Source: Meandrina meandrites (Eukaryota > Cnidaria > Anthozoa > Scleractinia > Meandrinidae). From it: a DNA stretch of 64,000 nt. The translations under genes and the position numbers were made by a program. Numbering within the stretch: the stretch's first letter is position 1; every line of letters starts with the position of its first letter. Of the stretch, positions 12,240-23,544 are shown piece after piece. The notes beneath the pieces were generated by a model that worked only from the letters and a program-made list of their open reading frames with translations, ran no database searches and had not been told where the DNA came from. Location: assembly GCA_963693305.1 (NCBI GenBank), contig OY855906.1, forward strand, positions 22,659,789-22,723,788, written 5' to 3'.

Positions 12240-12798
12240 CGGGGTGTAATTGTGTGTTTGGAGGCACAACCAGCAGTTCTTCACGCACGAAGCCGCGCTT
12301 GGGCCCGTCGTGCAAATAGTAGAGAACGGGCTGATTTGGTTTGGTAAAAGATCGTTCAATGTTGTAAACTTTCAAAGACCAGATTGGATCGTGGCTCTTT
12401 TGACGCCACCGTCAAGCTCGCCAGGTTGGTACAAATACCTAACATGCACGAGAGAGGGGAGCTTTTTTTCCCTTTGCCCAACAGGCCTCGAATAAGGTGT
12501 CGATGGCTTTGCAGAAACATTTTTTTCTTTGATGGCAACGGCGGGTTTCTGGCCGGTAAGGCTTGGCCACAACTTCAGGAAGCCTTTTTACCCACGCCGT
12601 GGACCGCTGGCCCTCGGGCAGGCGCATTTCAACGGCGTACTGGTGCCCGAACACGCGCTCAGCCAGGGTGCGGTTGAAACGTTCAACAATGGCCTGGTCA
12701 CGGTGAATGTCAACTCGCCCGCGACGAATGTACGTTTTGTGATTTTCCATTCCTTTTGTAACAGCGCCCATGAATTCGCGCCCAGGGCAACCTGCAGC
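12240..12798 (-). pseudogene. Polinton integrase, C-terminal fragment
   Basis: Reading on -, GREFMGAVTKGMENH leads into RGRVDIHRDQAIVERFNRTL. The E of IVERFN is the position of the last catalytic residue of the D-D-E integrase core. EMRLPEGQRSTAWVKRLPEVV then follows. A frameshift moves to GQKPAVAIKEKNVSAKPSTP and VRYLYQPGELDGGVKRAT, and a further frame gives the tail ending near 12240, including DGPKRGFVREEL. This is the integrase (rve) family used by Polintons. The first two catalytic aspartates are absent because similarity stops at about 12798, where an unrelated repeat-protein frame begins on the other strand. It points towards the polymerase (tail to tail). At least two frameshifts are present. 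Confidence 0.8.
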
Positions 12799-15700
12799 AG
12801 CAGGGAACTAGCGGAAGACATCGATTATATTTTGAGTGATGATATCGGTACAGCTGAATCTAATGAACAAGTCTCCGAGGTTACAGTCTCACCCACGAAA
12901 AAGGCGCAGCGTCCCAAGAAATATTCCACAAAAGCACAAACGAACATGGATGACGAAGAACTAGCAGAGGATATTGACTACATTTTAAACGATGATACTT
13001 CAGCTGAATCAAATGGAAAAATCCGCTCTGGTACGGATTCACCTACAAAGAAGACACGGAATACAAAGAAAGATTTCATGAAAAGAGAACAAAAGGGCAT
13101 GGATGACAAAGAATTCGCAGAGGATATCGACTGCACCTTTAAACAAGATGTCTTTCAACTGATTCAAATCAACAAAGCTCCTCTGCTACAGTTTCGTCCT
13201 TGATCAAACCACAGTGTCCCAAGAAATATCCTACAAGTAAAAAAGACGTTATGGACGATCAAAACTAGCAGAGGATATCGATTATATTTTAAATGACGAT
13301 GTCGGTATCAATGAGCCAAATGAACAAATCTCCTTTGCTCCAGTGCCACCCACGAAAAAGGCCAAGCGCGCCAAGAAACTTTCCACTAAAGAACAAAAGA
13401 ACGTAGATGTCAAGAAACTGGAAAAGGATATCAACTTCATTTTGAATGACGATATCACTACAGCTGAATCAGATAGACAAATCTCCTCTGGTGCAGTTTC
13501 ACCCACGAACAATGTGCAAAGTCCCAAGAGATCTTCCAAAAGGGGGAACATGCGCGTAAACGACAAGAAACTAACAAATGATGTGGACTTTGTCTTCAAA
13601 CATGACATCCCTGCAGCTGAATCCAACAGTCAAATCGCGTATGGCAAAGTTCCGTCAAAGAAAATACAGTAGAACCCCGGTAACTCGAACCCCTATAACT
13701 CGAACAACCCCGCTAACTCGAACAGAGTCTCAATTCCCTTGGATTTGAACTAACTTTTCAGTCATTTTTACCCGGATAACTCGAACCCCGATAACTCGAA
13801 AACCCCGCTAACTCGAACTCAATTTCTTTTCACTTGATCAAAATTTGGGTCAAATGTACCCCGATAACTCGAATTCCGGTTCTTGCAACTCGCCACGGTT
13901 GCCCATTGATTAGAGCAGCGAACAGATCACGTATTTGACAGCCATTTTCCACTCTTATCACAAGAAGGTATGGTCGTGATAGAGTTTCTGACGAGATAAG
14001 TTCAATTTGCACTGTACTGGAGACTGCAGTGCTGAAAAATCAGTAAATTATCAATTATTAACTTGGCAAATTAAATATTCAATCGACCCCGATAACTCGA
14101 AACCCCGCTAACTCGAACTGTTTTTCGTTTCCCTTCAGAGTTCGAGTTACCGGGATTCTACTGTAGTTTCGTTTCAGGAAACGAACAAGACGGACGAAAA
14201 GTTGGAAATGGACATCCAGTGCATTCTTAAAGACGATACTGTTGAAGATGTTTCAAACGGAAAATTCTCATCGGGTCTTAGCGCACTTCCTCCTCCTGAA
14301 AAGGAGGGATTCACGCGGAAACACTGTAAGCGGGCAGATGATCAATTGGCGAAGAATATCCAGTATATTTTAAATGATGACGTCTTTACTGCTGATTCAA
14401 ATGATGATGCATATTCTTCCAGTCCTGACGAATTACCAAGACCAAAGACCAGCAATACAAAGCTCACCTCAGCAATGGATTTGGACAGGACCTTTGATCC
14501 TGCATCAGTAGCTTCTTCAAATCACGCAGATGATAAATTAGTACAGGATATAGAATATATTCTAAATGACGATCTGGTCGACGTCTCCTCGAATGGACCA
14601 CCTCTGTTGAGATCTGGAGCAGCACGGCGCCTCAAAAAGCAATCTCTTCCGACACCAAAGCAAGCAGATGGCGAATTGTTAACTACTAACGAAAGGACTT
14701 TAAATGATGAAACTGTCCAGGGTGCCTCAAATGAACCGTTATCCTCGAGTCCTGGGGCGGCTCTACATCTCAAGAAGACAACCCCTACGCGGAAATCGAA
14801 GTATATACCAATGGTAGAAAAAGTGGCTGAAGAAACTGATTCAAAGGCGTCAAAAACTTCAACCAGCCAAGGGTTGCGACTGCAGAGAGATTTCGCGTCG
14901 AAATAGAGCACAGCAAAACATCAGAGAACACATTCGACGAGGACGAAAGACGACACGGAAGAGAAAGCATTGTCAAAGGATATCGATGATATCTTAAAAG
15001 TAGACTTACATCCTGCTGAATCAGTTCCACCTATTGGTAGCTCATTACCACGACGAAAGACTCGTCATCCAAAACCAACGTTAGCTACGAATATAAGCAA
15101 GACCCAAGGTTCTTTATCAGCAGCTTCTAGTTCTCGTGCAGTGCCACACCCAAAGCAGGATTTTAGTCCAAAACCAAGACGCGTAACGGAAGATGGCTTT
15201 ATATAGTGTGTATCAAACGGACAAATCCTCTCGAGTGCTTGCGCAGCTCAGCGCACCAACAAAGATTTCACAAAGAAATCAAAAGATATGTTAACCCTCG
15301 AAGACGTTGATTCGAGTATGCAAATCGATTCAAGCTCTTGGGCTGTGCCGCGGTCGCCAAAGGGTTTTTTTCGGAAACAAAGGCCTGCAAAGAACGTCGT
15401 GATAGGAAAAAAGTGCGACGATAATCTACAAGATACTGAAAAAGTGTCTTCAATCGGATCAATCATGTCGAGTCCTGGTGTTAGTACTCGTTTGAGGATG
15501 AAGCGTCCCACAAGACAGCTCAAGGAAACAGAGGAGAGTAACTTGGACCAAATTATCGACGAGATTTTGGACATTCCAACGGCTGACTCTAGTACTTCTG
15601 TGGAAAATCTTTCTGATGTTGGAGTAAGTTTAAGAAAAAGTAATTCTACAAGGCAGCCCAAGCAGTCCAAGCATACAGAGGAAGGTAACTTGGAAGAAGC

Positions 15701-16294
15701 TATCAACGACATTTTAGAAATTCCAACACTTGACATTGACAGCAAAGCAGCAGTGAAGCTTAGCACTGTGAATAAAGAACGGAAGACAAAGTCGAGAAAG
15801 AAAGTGGACACGTGTGAATCACGTGGTATAGATACTCAGCAGCCTACTGCACAGACACTTGCTGATAGAGGTGTGCCAAATGTTGAAATCCCGGATGCTA
15901 AGGCTAGTTCCTCTAGTATTGAAACTAAGAATTACGACAGTAGAGACACCATGCGACCTATGGCGGCAGGATCTTCTAGAATAACGTCTAAGGGATGTTC
16001 TGCTTCTCCTGATACAGTTAAGCCTCCATCTTCCGACACAACAAGAAAACAGCTCTCCAAAAGAAAACAAACACTGCCGGCTATCCTCAAGGACGAAAGT
16101 ATCGTGCGGAAACTGCGCATGAGAACTTCCAGAGAAACCAGACGGACGGACGTTTGGAGAGTATGGCAAAACAAAACAGACCCGCTGTCCCTTTGACTGC
16201 CTTAAACAGCCATAGAACCACTTCTGGAATCTTTTACGAATCTGACGAAGTTGAGCTAATGAAGGAGATCGAGAGAGAGTCTCGAAGGCACTGA
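12799..16294 (+). pseudogene. Unrecognised tandem-repeat protein with DIxxILNDD motifs (decayed)
   Basis: Frame-by-frame reading shows one long coding region. Repeats of about 50 residues each hold an acidic amphipathic core: LAEDIDYILSDD (12808), LAEDIDYILNDD (about 12961 and 13265), LEKDINFILNDD, LAKNIQYILNDD, LVQDIEYILNDD, LSKDIDDILKVD, then diverged LDQIIDEILDIP and LEEAINDILEIP. A Ser/Thr/Pro/Lys-rich linker follows each core. Damage: shifts near 13153 and 13262, a 497-bp MITE at 13667, in-frame TAGs at 14904 and 15204 with coding continuing after each, and a shift near 16150. The last frame ends FYESDEVELMKEIERESRRH, stop at 16292. The first ~10 bp abut the integrase relic, so the 5' end is missing. 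The basic linkers would suit a nuclear protein, but that is inference. I recognise no family. Confidence 0.65.
13667..14163. mobile_element. pogo/Tigger-like MITE, 497 bp, TA duplication
   Basis: Begins CAGTAGAACCCCGGTAACTC and ends with the inverted GAGTTACCGGGATTCTACTG, flanked by TA on both sides (13665-13666 and 14164-14165). Multiple internal ACCCCGATAACTCGAAC-type subrepeats extend the termini. It has no transposase frame. The TA duplication, CAGTA start and length fit non-autonomous Tc1/mariner-superfamily elements of the pogo/Tigger group. It sits inside the repeat-protein frame. Confidence 0.9.
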
Positions 16295-16440
16295 ATAACT
16301 TTATTGATATTTATGATAATCTTACTAAATTTATTATATTTTTGTGGAAATATTTTTTACATGGTTAGAGATTTTGATGCCTTTTTTAAATATTTCATTT
16401 ATTCTTATGCAATCTTAAGTTCTAACAAACAAAAACAAAC

Positions 16441-17347
16441 TTAAGTGTTATTGTCAGAGAAAACCGGGCAGGGGCAAAAGATTGAGGTCGCCCGTTTGCC
16501 TTCATCTTTTCACAGTATAAAAGCTACCTGAAAAGATTAGGAATGGTGGCATTTGCAGAAGTAGACGTTCGTTTTTCTTCGGGAAATCACCAATCCATTA
16601 ATTTGGGCCCTCCAGCCACCAAAAATAATCGAGATTTCGGGCAACTTTGCCTAACCGTAAAACACACTTCGTATCACTCCTAAAAGCTCTTCCATTTTTT
16701 CTATGACTTTGATCCCTTTATAAGTTGATTAAGATATATTAAACCTTCTTTGCTTTAATACTGTGTTTTTTACGTGGCGCTAAAAATCGCCACTGAATCG
16801 TTAATGAGTGTCACCCAAATATGAGTCATTTTCAGTCGACTGTTTCACCAAAGTGCGGCAGTTCATTTTTAAAGTAAAACCATTTCCCGATAGTATTTTG
16901 TGCTCTTAACAAAATCCAGTTTAGTTAAAATTGGTATCTAGGAGTAAATCGGAGTAAGCGGCATCTGAAATTGCGTACCATTACGATTTTCAGTTAAAAA
17001 TATTTCACGCCAAATTGAATATCATTTTTTCGAGTTTCTGTGTTTGTGGTCCAAAATTAACTAAAAGTAGATCCGTTGATTTCGGGATCAAGCATTGACA
17101 CTGTAATATCATAATAAGATATGTAAACTTTTCAAATCTCCTTATTAACACTCGGTAAGTTACTAAGTTTTAAAACAGGTCGCTTAATTTTCCCGCAAAA
17201 GTTTTATCATTTTCATTCGTCACGCTGCATGGCTGCATGGTAAAACCGGACTATATCCTCAGTTAAATGGTTTTTAATCTGCTAGGAAACTGGAAGCACA
17301 TATCGCAAAGAGAATCGAGACTTCCCCTAAATTAGTTAAACAAACTT
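16441..17347 (+). repeat. Left 907-bp inverted repeat arm
   Basis: Matches the reverse complement of 19059-19965 along its whole length with scattered substitutions. Sample pairs are AAAGCTACCTGAAAAGATTA, GGGATCAAGCATTGACACTG and AATCGAGACTTCCCCTAAAT. Equal arm lengths indicate no net indel since the arms were made or last converted. Confidence 0.85.
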
Positions 17348-19058
17348 TGAATGAAGTTTGTTTACACTCTGTGTATCCCCCGACTTTACCGAATGCGTGA
17401 CGCGTCACGAATTAAAAGGGCAGACGACAGGTGTTTCAAAAGGTTTGTTTAGAGTTCTTCTTGGCTTTGAAATCAGGAACTATTCTTTCCGATCAGAAGA
17501 ATCGCCTTGCAGTCAGGTGTTGGAATTGGCAGAAGAATCTTCATCTAACAAAGTCTAGAACAATGTCGGTCCCAGAGACCGAGTCCCTCACGAGCAGCAG
17601 TCGGGAAAACCACCTGTTGTCAGATGCACAGAAATATACCTGTTGGGTAGTAGATAAAGTTCTCGCAGCCTTTCATAAACATAAAATAAGCTAATAGCGA
17701 TTCCTCTGGTAAAATTGAAAATAGCGAAAGCTGTTGAAAAATTAAGACTAGAACGCTTGCAAAATAGTCTTTGGATGATACGTTGATGTTCATGAACTCA
17801 GAGAATTGCATGTTAAAAAATACCCGCTTAACCAGACAGTTGTTTTATAAAGACAGTCCTGATCAGCATCAAGAGCTCAGCGTAAATTTTCAAGACTAGG
17901 CATGTTCTATGAAGGATTTTGAAAACATAGACATAGACTGTGAGGAATAAACGCTGCGAGGGCTTGATAATGTTTCAGATACATGTGAAACACTGTAGAC
18001 TCGAATACATCTCTATCGGTATCGTAATAATTATAAAGAAAATTAATTCTGATCAAATATACTTAGTCAACTTGGACAGTGAACATGAAAATCGTTTGTT
18101 TCATGAATAATTCAGTTTATGAATCTTTTTTTTACGAATAATTCAGCAATTATTAACATATCTACTGAGACAGACGTCAGTACTGAATAATTCATGTCCA
18201 CGAGCGAGAGACCACAGTATGTTATCCAATATTTGACTACTTGAATGGTTCGTAGAATAACGAAAGTAAAACGTAGGTTTTTTTCCTGACAGAAAAAAAA
18301 AGATGATACATTTTTTTTCACATCGATCAATCTCTCTAACTGAGCGTTTTGTAACATGAATATTGCCTAAGAAATGGTTCTCATTCAAGTTTATTTTTTT
18401 CCTTTGGTAAGACCGCGCTCTCGCTCGCTCGCTCTCTCGCTCGCAATCATTTGCACCCTTTGCAAAGAAAAGAATAATGTAGAACTGTGGAACAATGCAG
18501 ACTGGTGATACAACCCTACAAATACGTCGCAGCTCGTGATGGAAACATTTCACAATGATTCATGACCTGAAGAAGAACTTTTTTTTGCAGTATTGCCATT
18601 TTTGTCAATTATTTTTACATCAGTATATTTCTTGATCATTAGTACTTTTTGGGAGGTAACCCATGCCTCTTAAGCGCGGCACATCACGCTTATTCTATCC
18701 AGTTGTATACTAGAAAGTTAGAAATATCGAGTAAAGTAAACTGACTCAGTATAACTTTGCATTTTAATTTTGCGATGGTTACGATTTTAGCTTTCTAATT
18801 CGTTGTCTCATTCATCGGTCATTATTTGCTTTAAAAGACCTTAAAATCATCGTAGAAAAACCATTGTGTTTAATATTATCAACCACATAAGTAGAGTATG
18901 TCTGTCTGATTTCAAAGAGATTTTTCTTTGGTCTTATATCACAATACAACTGAAAGGAGAAAATGAAATCTAGAACTCACTTTCTATTGTAAGATCGTTC
19001 CAAGGTAGCGTAAAAATGTCTTAAATATGAAGCGATAATTTTTTGGTTCTGCATTTAA

Positions 19059-19965
19059 AAGTTTGTTTAACTAATTTAGGGGAAGTCTCGATTCTCTTTG
19101 CGATATGTGCTTCCAGTTTCCTAGCAGATTAAAAACCATTTAACTGAGGATATAGTCCGGTTTTACCATGCAGCCATACAGCGTGACGAATGAAAATGAT
19201 AAAACTTTCGCGGGAAAATTAAGCGACCTGTTTTAAAACTTAGTAACTTACCGAGTGTTAATAAGGAGATTTGAAAAGTTTAAATATCTTATTATGATAC
19301 TACAGTGTCAATGCTTGATCCCGAAATCAACGGATCTACTTTTAGTTAATTTTGGACCACAAACACAGAAACTCGAAAAAATGATATTCAATTTGGCGTG
19401 AAATATTTTTAACTGAAAATCGTAATGTTACGCAATTTCAGATGCCGCTTACTCCGATTTACTCCTAGATACCAATTTTAACTAAACTGGATTTTGTTAA
19501 GAGCACAAAATACTATCGGGAAATGGTTTTACTTTAAAAATGAACTGCCGCACTTTGGTGAAACAGTCGACTCAAAATGACTCATATTTGGGTGACACTC
19601 ATTAACGATTCAGTGGCGATTTTTAGCGCCACGTAAAAAACACAGTATTAAAGCAAAGAAGGTTTAATATATCTTTATCGACTTATAAAGGGATCAAAGT
19701 CATAGAAAAAATGGAAGAGCTTTTAGGAGTGATACGAAGTGTGTTTTACGGTTAGGCAAAGTTGCCCGAAATCTCGGTTATTTTTGACGGCTGGAGGGCC
19801 CAAAATAATGGAATGGTGATTTCTCGAAGAAAAACGAACGCCTACTTCTGCAAATGCCACCATTCCTAATCTTTTCAGGTAGCTTTTATACTGTGAAAAG
19901 ATGAAGGTAAACGGGCGACCTCGATCTTTTCCCTCTGCCCGGTCTTCTCTGACAATAACACTTAA
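19059..19965 (-). repeat. Right 907-bp inverted repeat arm
   Basis: Reverse complement of the left arm. A minus-strand open frame of 81 codons (19723-19968) runs along its outer end, but the matching part of the left arm is not kept open in the same way, so it is not called as a gene. Confidence 0.85.
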
Positions 19966-21082
19966 CAATATAAACAGTTCGATTTACGTATTTTAATAAC
20001 CATTTCATTTCTGCCGGTATTACTATTTTTGTTTAGAAAAGGTTGTTATAGAGGTACGTAAGAATTTTTTTTACTTTTTCCAGTTTACATTTTTTGTTAC
20101 TACGATATTTTAAGTTAATTTATCTTACTGCAGTACTGCAGTGCTGGCGTGTAAACACTTAATTTATGACAATTCCCAAGTCGTTTAGATCTTTGGATCA
20201 GTCTCAGAGGAACAGAGAAGAGTTTTGGTGTGAAACAACTTTTAGCGTCATCCTTCGATCCTAAAATCCTAATTTCTGAGCCCCGCCTCCCTTGGTGGTT
20301 TTCATCCGAAGTCTTCTCAAACTCATTAATAATTCATCAAGTTAAAACATAGAAAATCATAACCGTGAAGGATTTTATTTCTCCGTTTACTTATTAGTTT
20401 TTTGTTTTAGTGTAGAAGATATATCAAACACTCGAGACAGTGCTTCATCGGCTCTCCAAACACCTCGAATTTCGCTGTGGGTCGTGTTTTCACTCCCTTC
20501 TCGGTGCTTGGATATCTCAATGAAACACTGTCTCCAAAATCTAAAATTTAATCTTTTTATTTACACCAGACATAAAGAGCATAAACCTCAAAGAAATTCT
20601 TTGCATCGATTAAATGCTTTGTTTAGGAGATAAAGGATTCTGAAATTTGTGAAGTCCCGATTTTTTTAAGGCAAACAAACAGTTTTTGTAAGGCTGATGA
20701 GAACCTCTGATACTCCTTAAATTTCCCCTTATCGTTCAATCCCAATTTGACCCTCCAAACAAATTTGTAAGTCACCCCAATTCCCCATTGCACGTGCCCC
20801 CGTCCCCCAATATTCCCCTTATTGCTAAAACACCCCTTTGTAATCCCGAGACATGCGCGAATTTGGCGATAGCTCGCTTGGACTGCAGCTTGTACGTGTA
20901 TGGTGCAAAATCTAGACGGTATCTACATGCAAGCAGTGAAAGATTGTATTTTTTTTAAAGTTTGATTTATTTTTGTTTCCTCCATAACAACCTATTCTGT
21001 GACTTGTGTTTATTGCGTTAAAGTCAGCTCTCGATATTAAGAACTTATGAATAACACTAAGTACCTATTTATTTATTTATCT
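19966..21082. other. Intergenic DNA with a small hairpin at 20434-20534
   Basis: No gene seen. A 101-bp imperfect inverted repeat runs from GAGACAGTGCTTCATCG (20434) to CAATGAAACACTGTCTC (ending 20534), with further pairing inward. This is typical of a short palindromic MITE. The rest is AT-rich, with a C-rich patch near 20750-20850. Confidence 0.5.
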
Positions 21083-21999
21083 CCAGGGAAAGGACCCTGG
21101 GGTCGGCTGGTCACGTGATCTGCTAGATTTTAGCAGATTCCAGAGAAATGATTTAAGGGAGGGGTGGGAAAGGTAAAAATTGTCTTCACTTAGCTGAAGT
21201 ACTGAGTCCGGTAGGGAGTTGGGTAGGGAGTGGAAATTGTAACATTAAAATTGACATCGCTTGAGTGCGGGATGATTTCGGTGAGTCTTATAACGAGAAT
21301 GTCGACTCGGAATTTTCAAGCGACTCCAAAAAAGAATTCTGAGGTATCTATCAGGCTACTCCAAAAAAGATTTTTAAAGCATCAGTCCCGGCCGATTTTA
21401 GTACATTGCAGGCTGTGCAAAGCAGTTGGGGACATGACATAGTCAAAAAAACCTTTTTTCACGGGAAAATCGACCACTGCTGGCTGCCGCATCGATGCCG
21501 CAGAAGATATCTTTGTCGGGTCAAACTTTGATACAAGATAAATATATAGATTTAAGATAAATATATAGATTGTTTAATTATTTGCTTGAGTTTACAATGT
21601 TTCTTAACTAGTGGCTACAGTTTTTATAAGCGTATACGGTTGCCCATATAGGTGCAAGATAAATTTAAAACTGAACATCTTACGGCAGATTTGCTCACAA
21701 GAAAATGAAATATCTCCAGGCACAACAAAATATACTCACGGCAATAGAAGTTTCTTTTTGACACATACCTTACTTTTCTGGCCTGTACTGAACTGGCTCT
21801 CATTAATAAAACTTTTCTCCGCTAATATCTTGTCGTGTGCTTGATGAAGGCGAAGAAATTAGTTTTGATTTTACTTCAAAACAGACCGGCGTAAGTTAAT
21901 TTTAGTCAAGTCTTTCTGTTTGCCGTCGCTTCGAAAAACTACACCTGTATAAACTGTAGGAGTTTCTTTTAAGAAAATTCACGGCTTAAACGGAAGCCA
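21083..21999. other. Repeat-edge motif and unannotated sequence
   Basis: At 21083-21125 the sequence GGAAAGGACCCTGG and GGCTGGTCACGTGATC is the inverted counterpart of 22775-22830 (GATCACGTGACCAGCC, CCAGGGTCCTTTC). The two may bound one ~1.75-kb repeat unit or be independent copies. Between them, 21240-21450 has internal short direct repeats (CTACTCCAAAAAAGA). No convincing gene. Confidence 0.4.
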
Positions 22000-22460
22000 G
22001 AATAGAACGGTGGCCCACAACTCTCACAGCAACAGCGAATCTCGCCGGGAAACAAAAAAAAACACACTACACACAAAATCAACTCACAGCAAAATAAAAA
22101 CAAAACTTATGGCAAAACAGCTCCTCGCGGCTAAAAAATCAGTGAACTTATACCGCAACAAAGAAACTCACGGCAAAACTTAACTCATGACAAAGCAAAC
22201 ACAAGTCACGGCAAAACCAAACGAACACACGGCACAACGACGGAAGTCACAGCAAAATAAACTCAACTCACGGCAAATGACAAACTCAAGTCAAGAAAAA
22301 ACAATGTCAACTCGCTGCCAAACAAAATGAACACAACAAAGATTGAAAGAAACTCACAGCAAAACAAACTGAGGTCACGGAAAAAACGAAACGAACTCCT
22401 TGCACAACAACAATACTCACGGCAAAAAAAATCAACTCAAGGTAAAACAAACTCATTGAC
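22000..22460. repeat. Degenerate minisatellite of CTCACGGCAAAACAAA words
   Basis: The stretch consists of irregularly spaced variants of ACTCACGGCAAAAC with adenine-rich linkers. More than a dozen copies are visible (for example near 22081, 22162, 22203, 22270, 22350, 22418). Spacing drifts between about 14 and 30 bp. No coding function. Confidence 0.7.
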
Positions 22461-22660
22461 CTGCTATCCCTCTCGGACAACATTCGAGGCAAAACCTGGA
22501 AGAACAAGGATTTCCCGTACCCTGTTGAAAGCAATGCCACCAAGTCTTTTTTTAGAAACAAACTCTCCAAGCAAATAACTTGTTTAACCTTCAGGATAAT
22601 GTTGTTATAGCCAGTCGAAATGAGCGCGGATTGAACACAGCTTAGAAATTCAAGCGCCAT
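22461..22660 (-). pseudogene. RecQ-like helicase, first exon only
   Basis: Starting at ATG 22660 on -, residues about 33-60 read QVICLESLFLKKDLVALLS, then TGYGKSLFFQVLPRML. TGYGKS is a Walker A motif preceded by the Q-containing segment of RecQ-family DNA helicases. A GT donor context (GATAGCAG then GTCAATG) follows at 22460, so this is a plausible spliced first exon of 200 nt. No helicase motifs II-VI appear below it: the adjacent 22000-22460 is minisatellite. It is therefore either an orphan exon or the start of a gene with a very long intron. The P usual before TGYGKS is S here. Confidence 0.65.
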
Positions 22661-22764
22661 TTTGAAAATCCCGCTCTACATTTATCTGTCCCCTAGACCT
22701 CCCCTAGATAGTATGTGTTGTACTGTCGACAAAATTTGTCGAGGAGCAGCCCTCCCTGCGGTTT

Positions 22765-23195
22765 TGGTTTGCCACCCTGATCACGTGACCAGCCGCAACC
22801 AGGGTCCTTTCTCTGGAGACCTGGGAAACGAGGTTGGAGAAAAAATTGGGAAAACGTCAGAAAAATCGAACGGAAAATAGTCGAGAAACTGACGGGAAAC
22901 GGTCGAGAGGGAATTCGCAAAAACTTCGAGAAAAACTCCGGAAAACCTTGGAGAAAAACTCGAAAAATAATCGAAAATAATCGAGAAAAACGTCAGGTAA
23001 AGAGTCGGAAAAAATTTAGGAAAAAAGATTTCTCGCCTTTTCTCCTGTTTTTTTTCTCCCCTTTAATCTCCAATTTTTTTTCCCGACTTTCTTCCGGAAT
23101 TTTTTTTATCAAATTTTTAACCCGACATTTTCCTTGAATTTTTTCGCGACTATTTTCCATCTTTTTTGTCGGCTTTCCTCCGACATTTTTACCGA
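22765..23195. repeat. Repeat edge followed by purine/pyrimidine mirror block
   Basis: CACGTGACCAGCC / AACGAGGTTGG (22785-22845) leads into a purine block of AACGTCAGAAAAATCG and GTCGAGAAACTGACGGG words (22845-23020), then a pyrimidine block of complementary words (23020-23175). This is the same word family as 6181-7015. Confidence 0.65.
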
Positions 23196-23197
23196 CT

Positions 23198-23335
23198 AAT
23201 GAAGATGATCTTTTTCAACAATGACACGAGCATGGGACAAAGAAAAAATTCTGAGTCCCTGACGGGAATCGAACCCATGGCCTCCCAGATACCGGTTGGG
23301 AGCTCTAACCAACTGAGCTACGAGAGACTCGTAGT
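23198..23335 (-). mobile_element. tRNA-headed SINE copy
   Basis: On -, CTCGTAGCTCAGTTGGTTAG supplies an A box and GGTTCGATTCC a B box for RNA polymerase III, followed by a tail running to 23198. The tRNA-like part has a pairable acceptor and T arm. Its anticodon stem has a mismatch, the loop has C where U33 is expected, and the spacing after the acceptor is off, so it is tRNA-derived rather than a functional tRNA. Confidence 0.65.
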
Positions 23336-23458
23336 GAGCTTGGCCATTTACTAGGTTGATATGTGACACGCGTCCTGCATACTGCTAGGATCAGCAATGT
23401 CGAAATCATCAATGGTGTAGTAAATAATAAAGATGGTAGATTTAAGCTCGGTGATAAA

Positions 23459-23544
23459 TAATGAAAATGATCTTTTTCAACAATGCCATGAGCAAGGGAC
23501 AAAGAAAAAATTCTGAGTCCCCGACGGGAATCGAACCCATGGCC
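23459..23544 (-). mobile_element. Second, truncated copy of the same SINE
   Basis: 86 bp matching 23198-23283 in the same orientation, 261 bp further on. It retains the B-box side (GGGAATCGAACCCATGGCC on +) but lacks the A box. Confidence 0.65.

Larger units (their letters stand above)
16441..19965. mobile_element. 3.5-kb element with 907-bp terminal inverted repeats
   Basis: The left arm, starting TTAAGTGTTATTGTCAGAGA at 16441, is mirrored by the right arm ending in its reverse complement at 19965. If the TTAA at each edge is a target duplication, the element proper is 16445-19961 with GTGTTATTGTC ends. TTAA duplications are known for piggyBac and Kolobok transposons. The 1.7-kb core (17348-19058) has no frame over ~140 codons and no recognisable transposase, so it appears non-autonomous. 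A CTCG microsatellite lies near 18410-18445. Confidence 0.8.

Noticed and set aside
19723..19968. 81-codon minus frame in the right inverted-repeat arm
   Set aside because: The equivalent left arm is not an open frame of the same kind, so no sign of coding constraint.
22327..22578. + frame opposite the helicase exon
   Set aside because: Antisense shadow of the helicase exon plus minisatellite.
23250..23330. Functional tRNA gene on -
   Set aside because: A and B boxes are present, but the anticodon stem is mismatched, U33 is absent, arm spacing is wrong, and a truncated copy with the same 3' tail lies 261 bp away, which marks a SINE.
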